A stretch of DNA of 64,000 nt from Arabidopsis thaliana (lineage: Eukaryota > Streptophyta > Magnoliopsida > Brassicales > Brassicaceae), in the NCBI RefSeq assembly GCF_000001735.4, contig NC_003070.9, positions 22,987,971 through 23,051,970 of the forward strand, in the 5' to 3' direction. Each line of letters opens with the position of its first letter. Position 1 is the first letter of the stretch. A program made the translations under genes and the position numbers. Positions 1 to 9,855 of this stretch are shown piece after piece. The notes under the pieces are model-generated. The model was not told where the DNA came from. It did not search any database and worked only from the letters and a program-made list of their open reading frames with translations.

Positions 1-189
1 AATATATCCATATAAACATGCGATTGATCTTGAGCAAGAGAGGTGTTAAAATATCTTGGTATGACTATTAGTTGAAATTTGACTAATGAAATTTAAGAAT
101 GTATATTTATTGTAAGAAATGCTCACGTATCTCTTTTGATAAAGAATGCTCACGTACCTTAATAAATACATGTGCATCGAGTTTGTGTG

Positions 190-197
190 TATATATA
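190..197 (+). promoter_or_regulatory. TATA box of the first small secreted-protein gene
   Basis: A TATATATA run lies about 90 bases before the chosen ATG at 282. That spacing suits a plant core promoter with a leader of roughly 55-60 bases, and it supports starting the protein at 282 rather than at an upstream in-frame ATG at 99, which lies upstream of the TATA box. Confidence 0.6.
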
Positions 198-281
198 GAT
201 GGCTATGATCTGGGAAGAAGCACACAACACAACTCACCACAAACATACAATTTAATTCCAAAAGATAAAAACAATCAAAAG

Positions 282-743
282 ATGAATGCCACAAAGTTTG
301 TTGTGCTTCTCGTGATTAGCGTTTTGTGTGCCATTGTCACCGCAAGGCATGTCGAAGAAGTGTCTAAAGAGACCAAATTAGGCACCTCTCTTCCAAAAAG
401 TACTACCAAAGGCATTGGAGCTCAGCTTTCTGCTGCTGGTATTACTTCCAGCAGTAGTGATGTCTATAGCTCTGCTACTGGTTTCAACAATCCCAAAGGT
501 CCAGACGCTAATGCATACGAAAATGGCTACACAAGTACCAGCGGACAAGTCATTGCCAAGGGTCGCAAGGCAAGAGTTTCTTCTGCAAGTGCTTCTACCG
601 CTAAAGGTGATGCTAAAGCTGCAGTGACTCGCAAAGCTGCTGCTGCACGAGCAAATGGTAAGGTAGCTTCGGCATCAAGGGTGAAGGGTTCCTCTGAGAA
701 GAAGAAGGGCAAAGGAAAGAAGGGCAAAGGAAAAAAGGATTGA
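282..743 (+). CDS. Small secreted lysine/alanine-rich protein (family member A)
   Basis: Single-exon gene for 153 residues. The start at 282 is preferred because the protein then opens with a clean signal peptide ([17 protein letters not shown], cleavage near residue 21) and a TATA box precedes it. The mature part has a short motif [12 protein letters not shown] near residues 36-47, a Ser/Ala-rich middle containing VIAKG, and a very basic tail of repeated KGKGKK with a final Asp. The signal peptide, SLPK..TKG.GA and VIAKG motifs recur in the opposite-strand gene at 1880-2311, so the two are paralogues in convergent arrangement. I recognise no catalytic domain. A secreted or wall-bound polycation is an inference from composition; the function is unknown. 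AATAAA-type signals follow near 845. Confidence 0.75.
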   Translation: MNATKFVVLLVISVLCAIVTARHVEEVSKETKLGTSLPKSTTKGIGAQLSAAGITSSSSDVYSSATGFNNPKGPDANAYENGYTSTSGQVIAKGRKARVSSASASTAKGDAKAAVTRKAAAARANGKVASASRVKGSSEKKKGKGKKGKGKKD

Positions 744-1879
744 GCGTGAGGTGATCTCATATTCTCATGCATGCGAATTCCTCAAACCTATATATAAATA
801 ATATCCTAAAAACTACAAACTCACAATCTCTTTCTTGTTCATAAATAAAACCAGAGATTGTCTTACGTAATTACAAAAGGAAAAGAAAAAAAAAAAACAT
901 TTTCCTTTTGAAAAGCTCAATTCTACAGATCCTCATAAACATATCTAAAAACCTTATCCGTGTTATGTTTCCCGACTAAACTGATTTTTTGTGGCCTTTG
1001 CTAAAACACGATAGTCACTCATGTCGTCATGTCGTCTAGCCTACTGTGTTACAAATTGATTAGGCACATACCCAACATTAACTCTTCGGCATATTCACTG
1101 TCCCAACATGAATATCAAGTTGAATGGAGCCTACTCATTTCGATTTTACATTTACGGCATCTCCAAGTAAGATATGACCCTTTCCATAGGTGTTTCATTC
1201 TTATCTTTCTATCTAACAAAGTTGATGATGGAGTCTCCAGCGTTTCATCTATCAAGATTTCCTTGAGCCCCAACACCTAAATGAGCAAACCTTCTACAAC
1301 AGTAATTAATCGCCTTTACCATCAAATCGATCTATTTTGATTTTTCTTTTTCGTCACGCACACCAAGAACATGTGGCTCTGATACTAGCTAGCTGTTAAG
1401 ATTTAAGAACGAAACACTCACCAAGAACCGTGAACCACGAGACTGATTGGGAGATAAGTGAGTATCGCGAACGGTGATATATCGAGAAAGAGAGGAAGAA
1501 GTCACAAGAAAAAAGAAACAAGAATAAGTGTGCAACGGACGATTTTATGTTTTCAAATCCTTTTAAGAGGAGGATCATACGTCTACGATAGAAATACCAT
1601 GTAATTCAGTTTACTTTGAGATGTTACATGTTACAAGAGATATGAGGAGCTCAAATAGATTATCTTCCTTTTTTCTATATTTGGACGTCATTTAAAAAGA
1701 CTATTAAAGTCGTAATTATTGCATTTATTTTATTTAACAATAGACATCACACAAAGAGTAGCACTTTCATCATAATTAATAAAGGTGGCAATCTCTAGTC
1801 TTATTTATGAATACAAAGAGATTATTGTTGGGTTTGTAGAGTATTATGATATATAGGCGGAGAAATGAGCATGATCACC
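744..1879. other. Convergent intergenic spacer, no gene recognised
   Basis: This spacer lies between the 3' ends of two convergent small secreted-protein genes. It holds poly(A)-signal-like AATAAA near 845 and AT-rich sequence. Short open frames near 1029-1280 and 1396-1578 have no recognisable motif and no promoter, so I treat them as chance. Confidence 0.5.
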
Positions 1880-2311
1880 TCACGGTTTAGGCCCGGTGCT
1901 GCCAAATGCAGTAGTAATGCCACGTCCAAAACCATTTCCTTTGGCGGTTGCACCTTTGCGACCCGCTACAGCATTAGCTTGGCCTAGACCGAAAGCAATA
2001 CTCCTAGAAAAAGCTGTTGCGTTGGGACCCTTTGCAATGACATATCCACTAGTAATTCCGGAGCCGCTTCCAATTGCATTGCTGCTGGAACCTTTGCGAC
2101 CCTTTATTTTAGCATCACCAAAGCCATTGCCATCACCTATAGACTGAGTATAAACAGTAACTGTAAATTCAGCTCCAACGCCTTTGGTAGCTTTGGGAAG
2201 AGAGACGCTTAATTCGGTCTCTTTGGATCTTTTCTCGAGTTGCCTAATTGCACCAACATTGACACATACAACTCCAATCAAGAGAAGTACAACAAACTTA
2301 ATAGCATTCAT
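1880..2311 (-). CDS. Small secreted glycine/serine-rich protein (family member B)
   Basis: Single-exon gene for 143 residues, paralogous to the gene at 282-743. It begins with a signal peptide (MNAIKFVVLLLIGVVCVNVGA) followed by RQLEKRSKETEL, then SLPKATKGVGAEF and a Gly/Ser/Ala-rich tail with SGYVIAKGPNATAF and blocks of GRKG and KGNGFG. Member A has the same order: signal peptide, SKET.L, SLPK..TKG.GA, SG.VIAKG. The C-termini then diverge completely, lysine-rich in A and glycine-rich in B. A minus-strand TATA box lies at 2397-2406. No enzymatic domain is seen. It is probably an extracellular protein of a lineage-restricted family; its job is unknown. Confidence 0.75.
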   Translation of the reverse strand: MNAIKFVVLLLIGVVCVNVGAIRQLEKRSKETELSVSLPKATKGVGAEFTVTVYTQSIGDGNGFGDAKIKGRKGSSSNAIGSGSGITSGYVIAKGPNATAFSRSIAFGLGQANAVAGRKGATAKGNGFGRGITTAFGSTGPKP

Positions 2312-2396
2312 CTTTATGTCTCTCCTTTTTGTTTTCTAATTAAGATGTTTTTTTTTCAAGTGTGTTATGATGTGTTCCTCCCACATCGCAGCCTCT

Positions 2397-2406
2397 ATGT
2401 ATATAC
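2397..2406 (-). promoter_or_regulatory. TATA box of small secreted-protein gene B
   Basis: Read on the minus strand the sequence is TATATACATA, about 85 bases before the ATG at 2311, the same geometry as in its paralogue at 282. Confidence 0.5.
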
Positions 2407-2984
2407 ACATGAAATTATTAGGATATGAGTTCGTTTCTTACAAGAAAAGATATATACTTTAATGCTATAGTTAATATTTTAACATATAACTACTAGTCTT
2501 TCCTAGATGTCAAATTAATGTTACCATCTAAACACGTCTAGCCAAAATCTATCTCCATTATAAAAATTTAAACATGTTTACATTTTGAAACTAGATATGC
2601 TTCTAAACTGTCTTGTGATTTAATTATGTGACTATCAAATATTTAATTAGTTGTTTTGTGTAACGTAAGAGTATACCGGTGTCGTGATTTTTTTTTTTAC
2701 TTAATTCCATTTTAGATTACTTTCACTAAAAGTCTAAAACAAAAGGTCAAAGGATTGCATTTAACTCTTATGAATTGAGATATCTAAAATAACACAGTTT
2801 AGACTAATTACATACTGTTTACTGTATGTATGAATCGCGATCTAAAATACTGCATTGTTTCCTTAATTTTCATAGATATTCTCTATAAATTTTTTTCTTT
2901 GTGAAAAACCGGGAAATAATTCTCCCTGATTTAATTAAAAATAGAAACGAAACAATTTTACATAGAAATTCGTCTTGGAAACAG

Positions 2985-3730
2985 GATCTAACAACATCTT
3001 CCCTCATATATATTAATCGGAGCAACCTCCACCAAAACTAAAATAAAAACATAAAATCCTAAATGTAAAGAGAACTTAGAGTTAGCTAATATGTCTGCAA
3101 GGTAATTAGATTGTTTATATACATGTGAAATATGGACAATTTAATTTTAATTTACAAAAAAATCATAGTACAACCGTGTCAGGAAAAACAACGGTTGTTG
3201 ATTTTGCAAAAGGGTAAAAGGCCTATTATTATTTTTTAAACAAAATTCATTAAAAGATTTTGACATTTTTGTTGGTTTTGCCAAAAGCTCAACAAGATAT
3301 TGAGACGGTTTTTGTAAATAACCAACTCTGAATTCACCTAAAACTCCAAACACGTAATTCTCTGTTCCAAAGCAATGTATAGGCCATCGTAAACTCCACA
3401 AAGCTCCGCTAACGGTGTCAAGCATCGCCCTACATTTAACCCAAGCCCTCCACATCAATCCCTTTCACCAGTTCTCAACACGTACACCACCAGCGGTAGC
3501 CAGCCCGGATTTCCATATGATGCACCATATGTATAAGGTTTAAACGAGCCTGCTTGTGGAACCACCCAACCTATCATCTATTCCACCATACCGCTGGCCC
3601 TATATGCTTCCCACACGCCGCATTTGCTGCATATACCTTCTAAGCCAAGTCCCGAGTCCTTGAGAAACCTCACGCTATCCTTCCTTACCCTATTCGCCCC
3701 AAAGACATTCTCTACCATAAATGAAACTCA
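2985..3730 (-). mobile_element. Degenerate LINE fragment (RNase H domain)
   Basis: Minus-strand reading in shifting frames gives, in order: NVFGANRVRKDSVRFLKD (linker typical of plant L1-type LINEs), then YTYGASYGNPG (RNase H motif, usually NTDGASRGNPG), then CGGLG and WNRE, and finally ISHVYKQSNYLADILANS, matching the closing RNase H block (SHVYREGNRCADxLAN). The order and spacing fit the C-terminal RNase H part of an L1-like ORF2. Several stops and frameshifts lie between the blocks, so it is long dead. The reverse-transcriptase part is absent. Confidence 0.65.
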
Positions 3731-3962
3731 CTGAACATTATCTTTGGATATTTCTCAATTGCTTTATTTTTCGTAATGATAGTTTTCATTAATAAATACG
3801 CAGGAGTGATTTGGGTTGCCGATAGCTTAAATTAGTTGTATTTAAATCTTAATTAGTAATTATATCCAATTCTAACATTATTAGTATTTAAAAGTACATT
3901 CTGAATAAATATATCAAATATGTGTAAAATTAGGAGATACCTGGTTTATCCAATATATACAA

Positions 3963-4807
3963 CTAGATTTTAACCCGCGGTATACCGCGGGATGATTTAT
4001 TTTTTAAAAGTAATATATATTAAAACTTGCAAATTTTATTTTTATAAAATATTTATATTTTTACAGTTTATAATTATTATTAAGTATTTATATATATTAA
4101 TTGTTATTAAAAAATAATAAATTAAAGATTTAACCCGTATTAAAACGGTGGATTAATTATATTTTACTTTTTATTAATGTTGATTCAAAAACCCGTCCCT
4201 GCAAATCCGTCTTGCCAAAAACCCATTTATTTTATTAATATTAATTTTATTTATGATATGACTCTGAATTATAATCTAAACATTTTAGCTAATAACATAG
4301 GAGTGCACCATATTTATTTAATAGGGGAATGTACCATATGACCCGAATGCACTTTTACCCAAATCCACCAAAAAAGTCTTGCAAAACTACTATAGACCCG
4401 AATGTACCATATTTTTTTGTGCTAATTTTTATGTGATTAAGATTTAATTGATTTCGTATATAAAATATTAAATTGTTTTACGAACTTATTTGTTTATAAT
4501 TTGGTAACAGATAGATATTTGAATATTCAGTATATTTTGCTTCAGTTTAGGAAATCTTTGATGATCCGTCTTTAAATCCAATAAGTCCTATAATTAAGAG
4601 ATGAATATTGTCGTTAAATGATTTTGGTAATCTTAATGATGTCATTAAAAGATTTTGTTTTTGATTAAATTTTTCTAATGGCATTGTCATGTAATTAATT
4701 ACAAAAATTAAGGTTACATTTAAAATGTACTTCCCAAAAAATATAGTAGGACGATATGCACTTTTATCCAAATCCACCAAAAAAGTCTTGCATATATACT
4801 ATAGAGA
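3963..4807 (-). mobile_element. Helitron-like element, non-autonomous
   Basis: On the minus strand the segment ends with a perfect 18-base palindrome (3974-3991, CCCGCGGTATACCGCGGG), a short A/T spacer and CTAG (3963-3966), followed by T. That is the Helitron 3' end: hairpin, then CTRR, next to T. The other end on the minus strand starts TCTCTATAG at 4807 and is preceded by A, so the insertion is between A and T as expected. There is no coding capacity. A second copy of the 5'-end-like sequence lies at about 4344-4392, suggesting that this is itself two nested or rearranged copies. The 3' end is clear; the 5' end is inferred. Confidence 0.55.
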
Positions 4808-4968
4808 TAAGAAACGATAGTCGGTTTTGATAGGTATAAGATTAGCAAATATATTTGTTCGCTTAAATTAGTTAAAGAATACAAATTGAAAAGGTATATT
4901 ACACTTTATTCGAATATAGTATCAAAACTTATATAGAGATTTGATAATTTTTTAATTGTTGAATACTT

Positions 4969-6090
4969 TTTTTTTGTGCTAATTTTATGTGATTAAGATT
5001 TAGTTGATTTCATATATAAAATATTAAATTGTTTTACGAACTTATTTGTTTATAATTTGGTAACAGATAGATATTTGAATATTCAGTATATTTTACTTCA
5101 GTTTAGAAAATCTTTGATGACTTGTCTTTAGATCCAATAAGCCCTGTAATCTAGATATTAACCTGCAGTATACCGCAAGTACCCTTATATTTTAGTTCAA
5201 CTAAAAACTTTTATTGTAAAAATGATTTAAAAATATATGATATTATTTTATTTGATTTTAAATGTATAGTAAACTGTGAGTTGTATATGTTTTGTTGATA
5301 TTATCTATATTGTTTAGTGTTTAAGATTATACACTTATAGTTTGATTGTTAATTTAAGAGTTTCACCTGTAGTATATCATCTTGTATTAATATCGATCTA
5401 AACCCGTCAATTCTAGGATTTTCCAGCTTGTATTAAAAATTGAATCACATCTAATATGTTATTAATTATTGTAGTATATAAGATTATAAATTTTCAATAT
5501 AAGATGTATGAAATTGAATATAAATATTTCAAATTATGACATGTTACTCAGTAGAAAGTTTTCTTAAATCTATTTTTCACCCGTTATAATATTTTTTCAT
5601 GTATTGAACAGTTTATATTCGTTTTTAAAAATTCAAATTATGGCATATGTGAAAAAACTCTAATTATTTTTCTATAATGATGATATTATTTTTCGGCAAA
5701 AATAGAATCATATAAAGATGAGAAGTGAACTATAATAATTAATAAAAAATTAATATGATAATTTAGATATCAAATCTAATTTGTTGATTTTAATTGGTTA
5801 CTTTTTTGGGAATTAATAATGTATTTCGTTTTTCTAATTAAATTAAATTAATTAAAATTTAGATATCAAATCTTATATGTTGATTTTGATTGGTTATTAT
5901 TTTTGGAAATTAATAATGTATTTCGTTTTTTAATTAAATTTAATTAAATTAAATTAGTATTTGACTTTTTAATCCTCAAAGAGATAAATTAATTGCTTTT
6001 TAAAAATTTATTTCTAATGGCATACCTATGTAATTACTAACAAAAATTAATGTTACATTTAAAATGTACTTCCCAAATAATATGTAGGAT
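4969..6090 (-). mobile_element. Second, older Helitron-like copy interrupted by another insertion
   Basis: Bases 4969-5150 repeat 4410-4594 almost exactly. The match then breaks at a CTAG plus an imperfect GC-rich hairpin (5151-5180, resembling the Helitron 3' end at 3963), and resumes near 5978 with sequence matching about 4594-4750, ending near 6090. The plain reading is an older relative of the 3963-4807 element into which a further Helitron-like element (about 5151-5978) jumped. The outer boundaries are not sharp. Confidence 0.45.
5758..5945. repeat. Two-copy tandem repeat of about 95 bases
   Basis: A block starting ATTTAGATATCAAATCT and ending near TATTTCGTTTTT occurs at about 5760-5835 and again at about 5857-5932 with few differences, each followed by TTAATTAAATT-type sequence. 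It lies within the inserted Helitron-like segment and looks like an internal duplication. Confidence 0.6.
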
Positions 6091-6566
6091 ATCCCTCTAT
6101 ACGTTTGATGGCCCTAGCTTGAGTGTGACTATTATATTATGGACGCTTACATCCTAAGATCATGTATATAATTATACATTTTTACCTAAGATATAGTAAA
6201 TCTAGCCAAACATGCTTAATTCTATTGACAATTGTATGTAATAATTCAGCATATGAGAAAGAACTGATCCTAGCCCAAAAAATGTCTGGACCTAAAACTC
6301 AGTTTGCTGATTATAACAAAACAAACCCTAAATATCTATACACTATACATTGTCGAAATATATCATTTGAATATCATACGGTTTGCTAATATATCTTATT
6401 TGAGAACAATACGTAAAAATCATGAATACTACTACTGTTGAAAGTTAGGTTAAATGAATATACGTAATCTAGGTAAAAATTAAATGAATTTAAGTCATTC
6501 AAGTAACATATAACAAATACAAACACGTTGTATATTATATATGTAAATGTATGTATGTATGTGGTG

Positions 6567-6578
6567 ATATATATATAG
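6567..6578 (+). promoter_or_regulatory. TATA box of the glycine-rich gene
   Basis: An alternating TATATATATATA run, about 95 bases upstream of the ATG at 6670, the same spacing as in the two other family members. Confidence 0.55.
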
Positions 6579-6669
6579 CCAATGGCCTAATGATGCTGTG
6601 AACAAAAACTCACAAGAAAAAAAAAAAAACTCACATTTTTGTGTTTCAGAGATATTTAAAGAAAAAAAG

Positions 6670-7353
6670 ATGGAAATCACTAAGTTGCTTGTGGTGATTA
6701 TCGTTGGACTAGTGAGTGCCAATGTTGGCGCGAGGCAACTCCAAGGACTTTTCGAAAACACAAAATTGTTGGATCCAAAATTCGATGGTGAGCCAATTTG
6801 TGCCGCTGGGGGAGGTGGAGGTGGTGGTGGAGGAGCTAGTGTTGAAGGTGGTACCGAAAAAGGTATCGACGATAATGCAAACGGGTACGGAGATGGGAAT
6901 GGAAATGGGAATGCGCATGGACGCGCCGACTGTCCCGGAGGCATAGTTGTTGGAGGTGGAGGTGGTGGTGGAGGCGGAGGTGGAGGCGGTGGCGGTTCTG
7001 GCGGCAGTAATGGTAGTTTCTTTAATGGCAGTGGCAGCGGTACTGGCTATGGTAGTGGTGATGGTAGAGTCAGTAGCAGTGGTGAGTATTCAGCAAGTGC
7101 AGGTGGGGGAGGCAGTGGTGAAGGTAGTGGCGGTGGTGGTGGCGGTGACGGTAGCAGCGGCAGCGGTAGTGGAAGCGGAAGTGGAAGTGGAAGTGGAACT
7201 GGAACCGCTAGTGGCCCTGATGTGTATATGCATGTAGAAGGTGGTGGAGGCGGTGGTGGAGGTGGTGGCGGCGGAGGCGGTGGTGGTGTTGATGGTAGCG
7301 GAAGTGGCAGTGGTAGTGGGAGCGGTGGCGGAAGCGGCAATGTCTATCATTGA
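6670..7353 (+). CDS. Secreted glycine-rich protein (family member C)
   Basis: Single-exon gene for 227 residues. The start at 6670 gives a signal peptide (MEITKLLVVIIVGLVSANVGA); an in-frame start at 6598 would put a charged, lysine-rich stretch before it. The short N-terminal mature region (RQLQGLFENTKLLDPKF) resembles the RQLEKRSKETEL of gene B. The rest is almost only Gly and Ser: runs of 8-16 glycines and GSGSGSG arrays, with isolated Cys near residues 38 and 83. Composition and signal peptide fit a cell-wall glycine-rich protein. The repetitive GGN/AGY codons keep several other frames open by chance. The repeat tract is probably length-polymorphic. Confidence 0.75.
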   Translation: MEITKLLVVIIVGLVSANVGARQLQGLFENTKLLDPKFDGEPICAAGGGGGGGGGASVEGGTEKGIDDNANGYGDGNGNGNAHGRADCPGGIVVGGGGGGGGGGGGGGGSGGSNGSFFNGSGSGTGYGSGDGRVSSSGEYSASAGGGGSGEGSGGGGGGDGSSGSGSGSGSGSGSGTGTASGPDVYMHVEGGGGGGGGGGGGGGGGVDGSGSGSGSGSGGGSGNVYH

Positions 7354-7644
7354 AGTTGAAATAGTATCTAGTATTATGTGTGTCCTTATTCTAAGCTTCT
7401 ATATATAACATTCTTATTCGATCTTCGTCTTATGTGTGATATGTTCATTGAATATCATAATATGTTGGTCGCATATTCACAATTTTATATGTTTGTGTAT
7501 TAAAACAGTGACCTATTGAATTACAGTAGTTCTACAACCATTTACAAAATGGGATTAACAAGACGATAAAAACATTTTGAAGATTCAAAGAACAAAACAA
7601 AGATACCTTAGAACTCGTATATTTCAATCTGCAGAACATCATAG

Positions 7645-9033
7645 TTAAACCCGTGGCCATTGAGGACTCACTACCTACGAATACGATAAACAAAGAATCA
7701 AGTTTTATTAAACATAACACTCCAACGAGTTTTTTGACTCTTGACGCAATATTTGGCGAATTTAAAGTAACAATCCATTTTGAAACAGTGGAGACACAAT
7801 AACATATCACTTTTTTTTATAAGACAGATACAATAAGACTAACCTCGAGAGTGCTAAACACCAGTCTCATTCGGCTGGCCACAACGGACGGCTCCTCTGA
7901 TTGTCCTGTCACCGCCATCTGCTCCAACTGAAGAGTCTTCACAGGCAGCCTACACTCACACCAAGGTCCAATAATAGCATTGTCGTAATTCGTAAATACA
8001 CATAGATTTCACACTCTTTACAAACATTTATTTTTCATCTTAGAATGGATTTTTAAAAATGATAGAATCGAATATATTTGATCTTACCAAGCCATTCCTC
8101 TAATATAGTATGCATTTGCTATAACCGCGCAAAAGCCTCTCCATTTGCTTAGAATTTCATCAGAAACCGAAGGAGTCGATGACCATCTTATGACTGTTGG
8201 TTGCGGCGTACACAAGATCGTGATGAATACAATCCTAAGCCACAATATGCATTCATCTACCTGCGGAATTAAAACCGCCAGTTAAAATTGATCTGATACG
8301 ACTTAGCTCATATATTAACCGATGATATCACAAGTTCGTTGTAACTAACTAACCTCAGACAGCGTAATTTTGGATTTAGTCTGTGTGCTTCCGCCGTAAT
8401 TCTCCATTCTCTCAATCTCTAAACCCGAATCTTTCATAGCCATTAGTTCTTTTCTCAAATCTTCATCTGTGCAGCCGAGCGCATATGCATTCACACCAGC
8501 GGATATGAATTCCTGAAGATACACACACAAACAAATTAATGAAAGATGGATATACAATCGAGAAGAAAACAAGAATGACTCAAATAAAAAAAGGAAGTTA
8601 CTTTTAAGGTTTCGCCTTCACCGCGTCCAATCACGGTCCTGTAACGTCTTAAAAGACTTATAGCTATGTTGGGTGATGAACGGTACTCATCATCCGATGA
8701 AATCGAGTTGTTGCGTGAGTTACAAAACTTGATGAAATCAAAAGAACAAACACAAAAAAACTTAGGAGCAGTATACAGATGGATGTATAACTTGCCGAAG
8801 AGACGAAAACTTTAATTACTAACCATCCATCTCCTTCGAGGCTGAATTTGATATTTTGTAGAAAAAGATGAATGATAACACTCTACATTGCTACAAGGAA
8901 CTATTGATCTTGGGGAGACAGAACAACTAATCAGAGGACCAAAAGGCGAGGTCTTGAATCTGCGCAAAGCGGCATAGCAGCTAATAGGGATTTGGAATTT
9001 GTTGATAGTTCCCGCAGGATACGCAACTAACAT
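7645..9033 (-). CDS. Plastid-targeted protein of unknown function, six coding exons
   Basis: Coding exons on the minus strand: 9033-8824, 8727-8602, 8512-8354, 8260-8088, 7949-7844 and 7674-7645, joined at GT-AG sites with consistent phase, giving 267 residues. The first 65 or so residues are rich in Ser, Arg and Pro with few acids, like a chloroplast transit peptide. Exon 2 has SSPNIAISLLRRYRTVIGRG; exon 3 has GCTDEDLRKELMAMKDSG; later exons are hydrophobic and Trp-containing (WLRIVFITI, WRGFCAVIANAYYIRG). I do not recognise a domain. A leader intron is likely (acceptor near 9068, donor near 9462). From synteny this would be the unknown-protein locus next to MEF9. The short last exon is the least certain part. 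Confidence 0.7.
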
Positions 9034-9855
9034 TTCTTAACCATATCAATGAAGCAATGCCCTTATCTGCATAAGAGAGAAGCTTTTTTCTTTGAATAAC
9101 ACAACTATATTAGGAATTAAGATGTGTAAGAGTCTAAGATACATTGATGTTCTAGAAAAAAAAAATCAGCTTCCCTGTTCAAATTGAAAGTTGAAACCCT
9201 AATTTCATCTCTCAATTCATTCTTAGTCCTTAGAGATATCCATAAGTGGCAAAAAAGAAAACAAATTCAAATGATTTGGATTTGGAGATTAGCTAATATT
9301 GCGATCAGAAAATTTGTATTAGCTCAAGAAGAAAATCAAAACCTCTGATCTTTGGAAAGTGTCAAGAATCTCTTAATCATACTGGACCAATTCACAGATA
9401 CTTACGATCATTTAAATACATCTGAGATTAAAAAGCAAGATATGAACAAAAAAAGGCTTACCTTTTTGAGAAATTCAGAGTCAGCAATTCATATGCAAAC
9501 TTTTTGTGTGTTTTAATCGCTGCAAAGAATTGGATGAAGCACAAGCTACAAGTGTAAGAGGTGAATTTGAAGCCACCAATATTTTGAATGGCTGCAAAAA
9601 GAAAAACATCAAATTTTCAATCAATGTAGACAAAGATTCTTTTTATTTTATTTTTGGGCACTGGAAAAGAAAAACAGATAGAAGCAAACAAGAATCATGG
9701 GGATTCCCAAAACGATGTCGTTGGAATATGAGTCCAAATATGATGAAGAGAATTGAGAAAAGAGAGAACTTTCAAGAGTACCTTATCAATTTCTATCTCA
9801 ATTCTGATCCCAAATCAATTTTTATGTTTAAGTAAACATAAATAAAGGCTGCTTT
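9034..9855. other. Leader and promoter region between two minus-strand genes
   Basis: It contains the likely 5' leader and leader intron of the plastid protein gene (donor AAG|GTAAGC near 9462). A plus-strand open frame at 9506-9835 shows no known motif and has no promoter signature; I regard it as chance. Confidence 0.5.

Noticed and set aside
99-281. In-frame upstream extension of the first small secreted protein
   Set aside because: It would bury the signal peptide and begins before the TATA box at 190-197.
7047-7350. Long minus-strand frames opposite the glycine-rich gene, reading as proline-rich or Thr/Ala-rich proteins
   Set aside because: They are compositional shadows of GGN/AGY codons; no promoter or start context on that strand.
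9506-9835. Plus-strand 109-residue frame between the plastid protein gene and MEF9
   Set aside because: No motif, no TATA box, and it overlaps the probable leader of the minus-strand gene.
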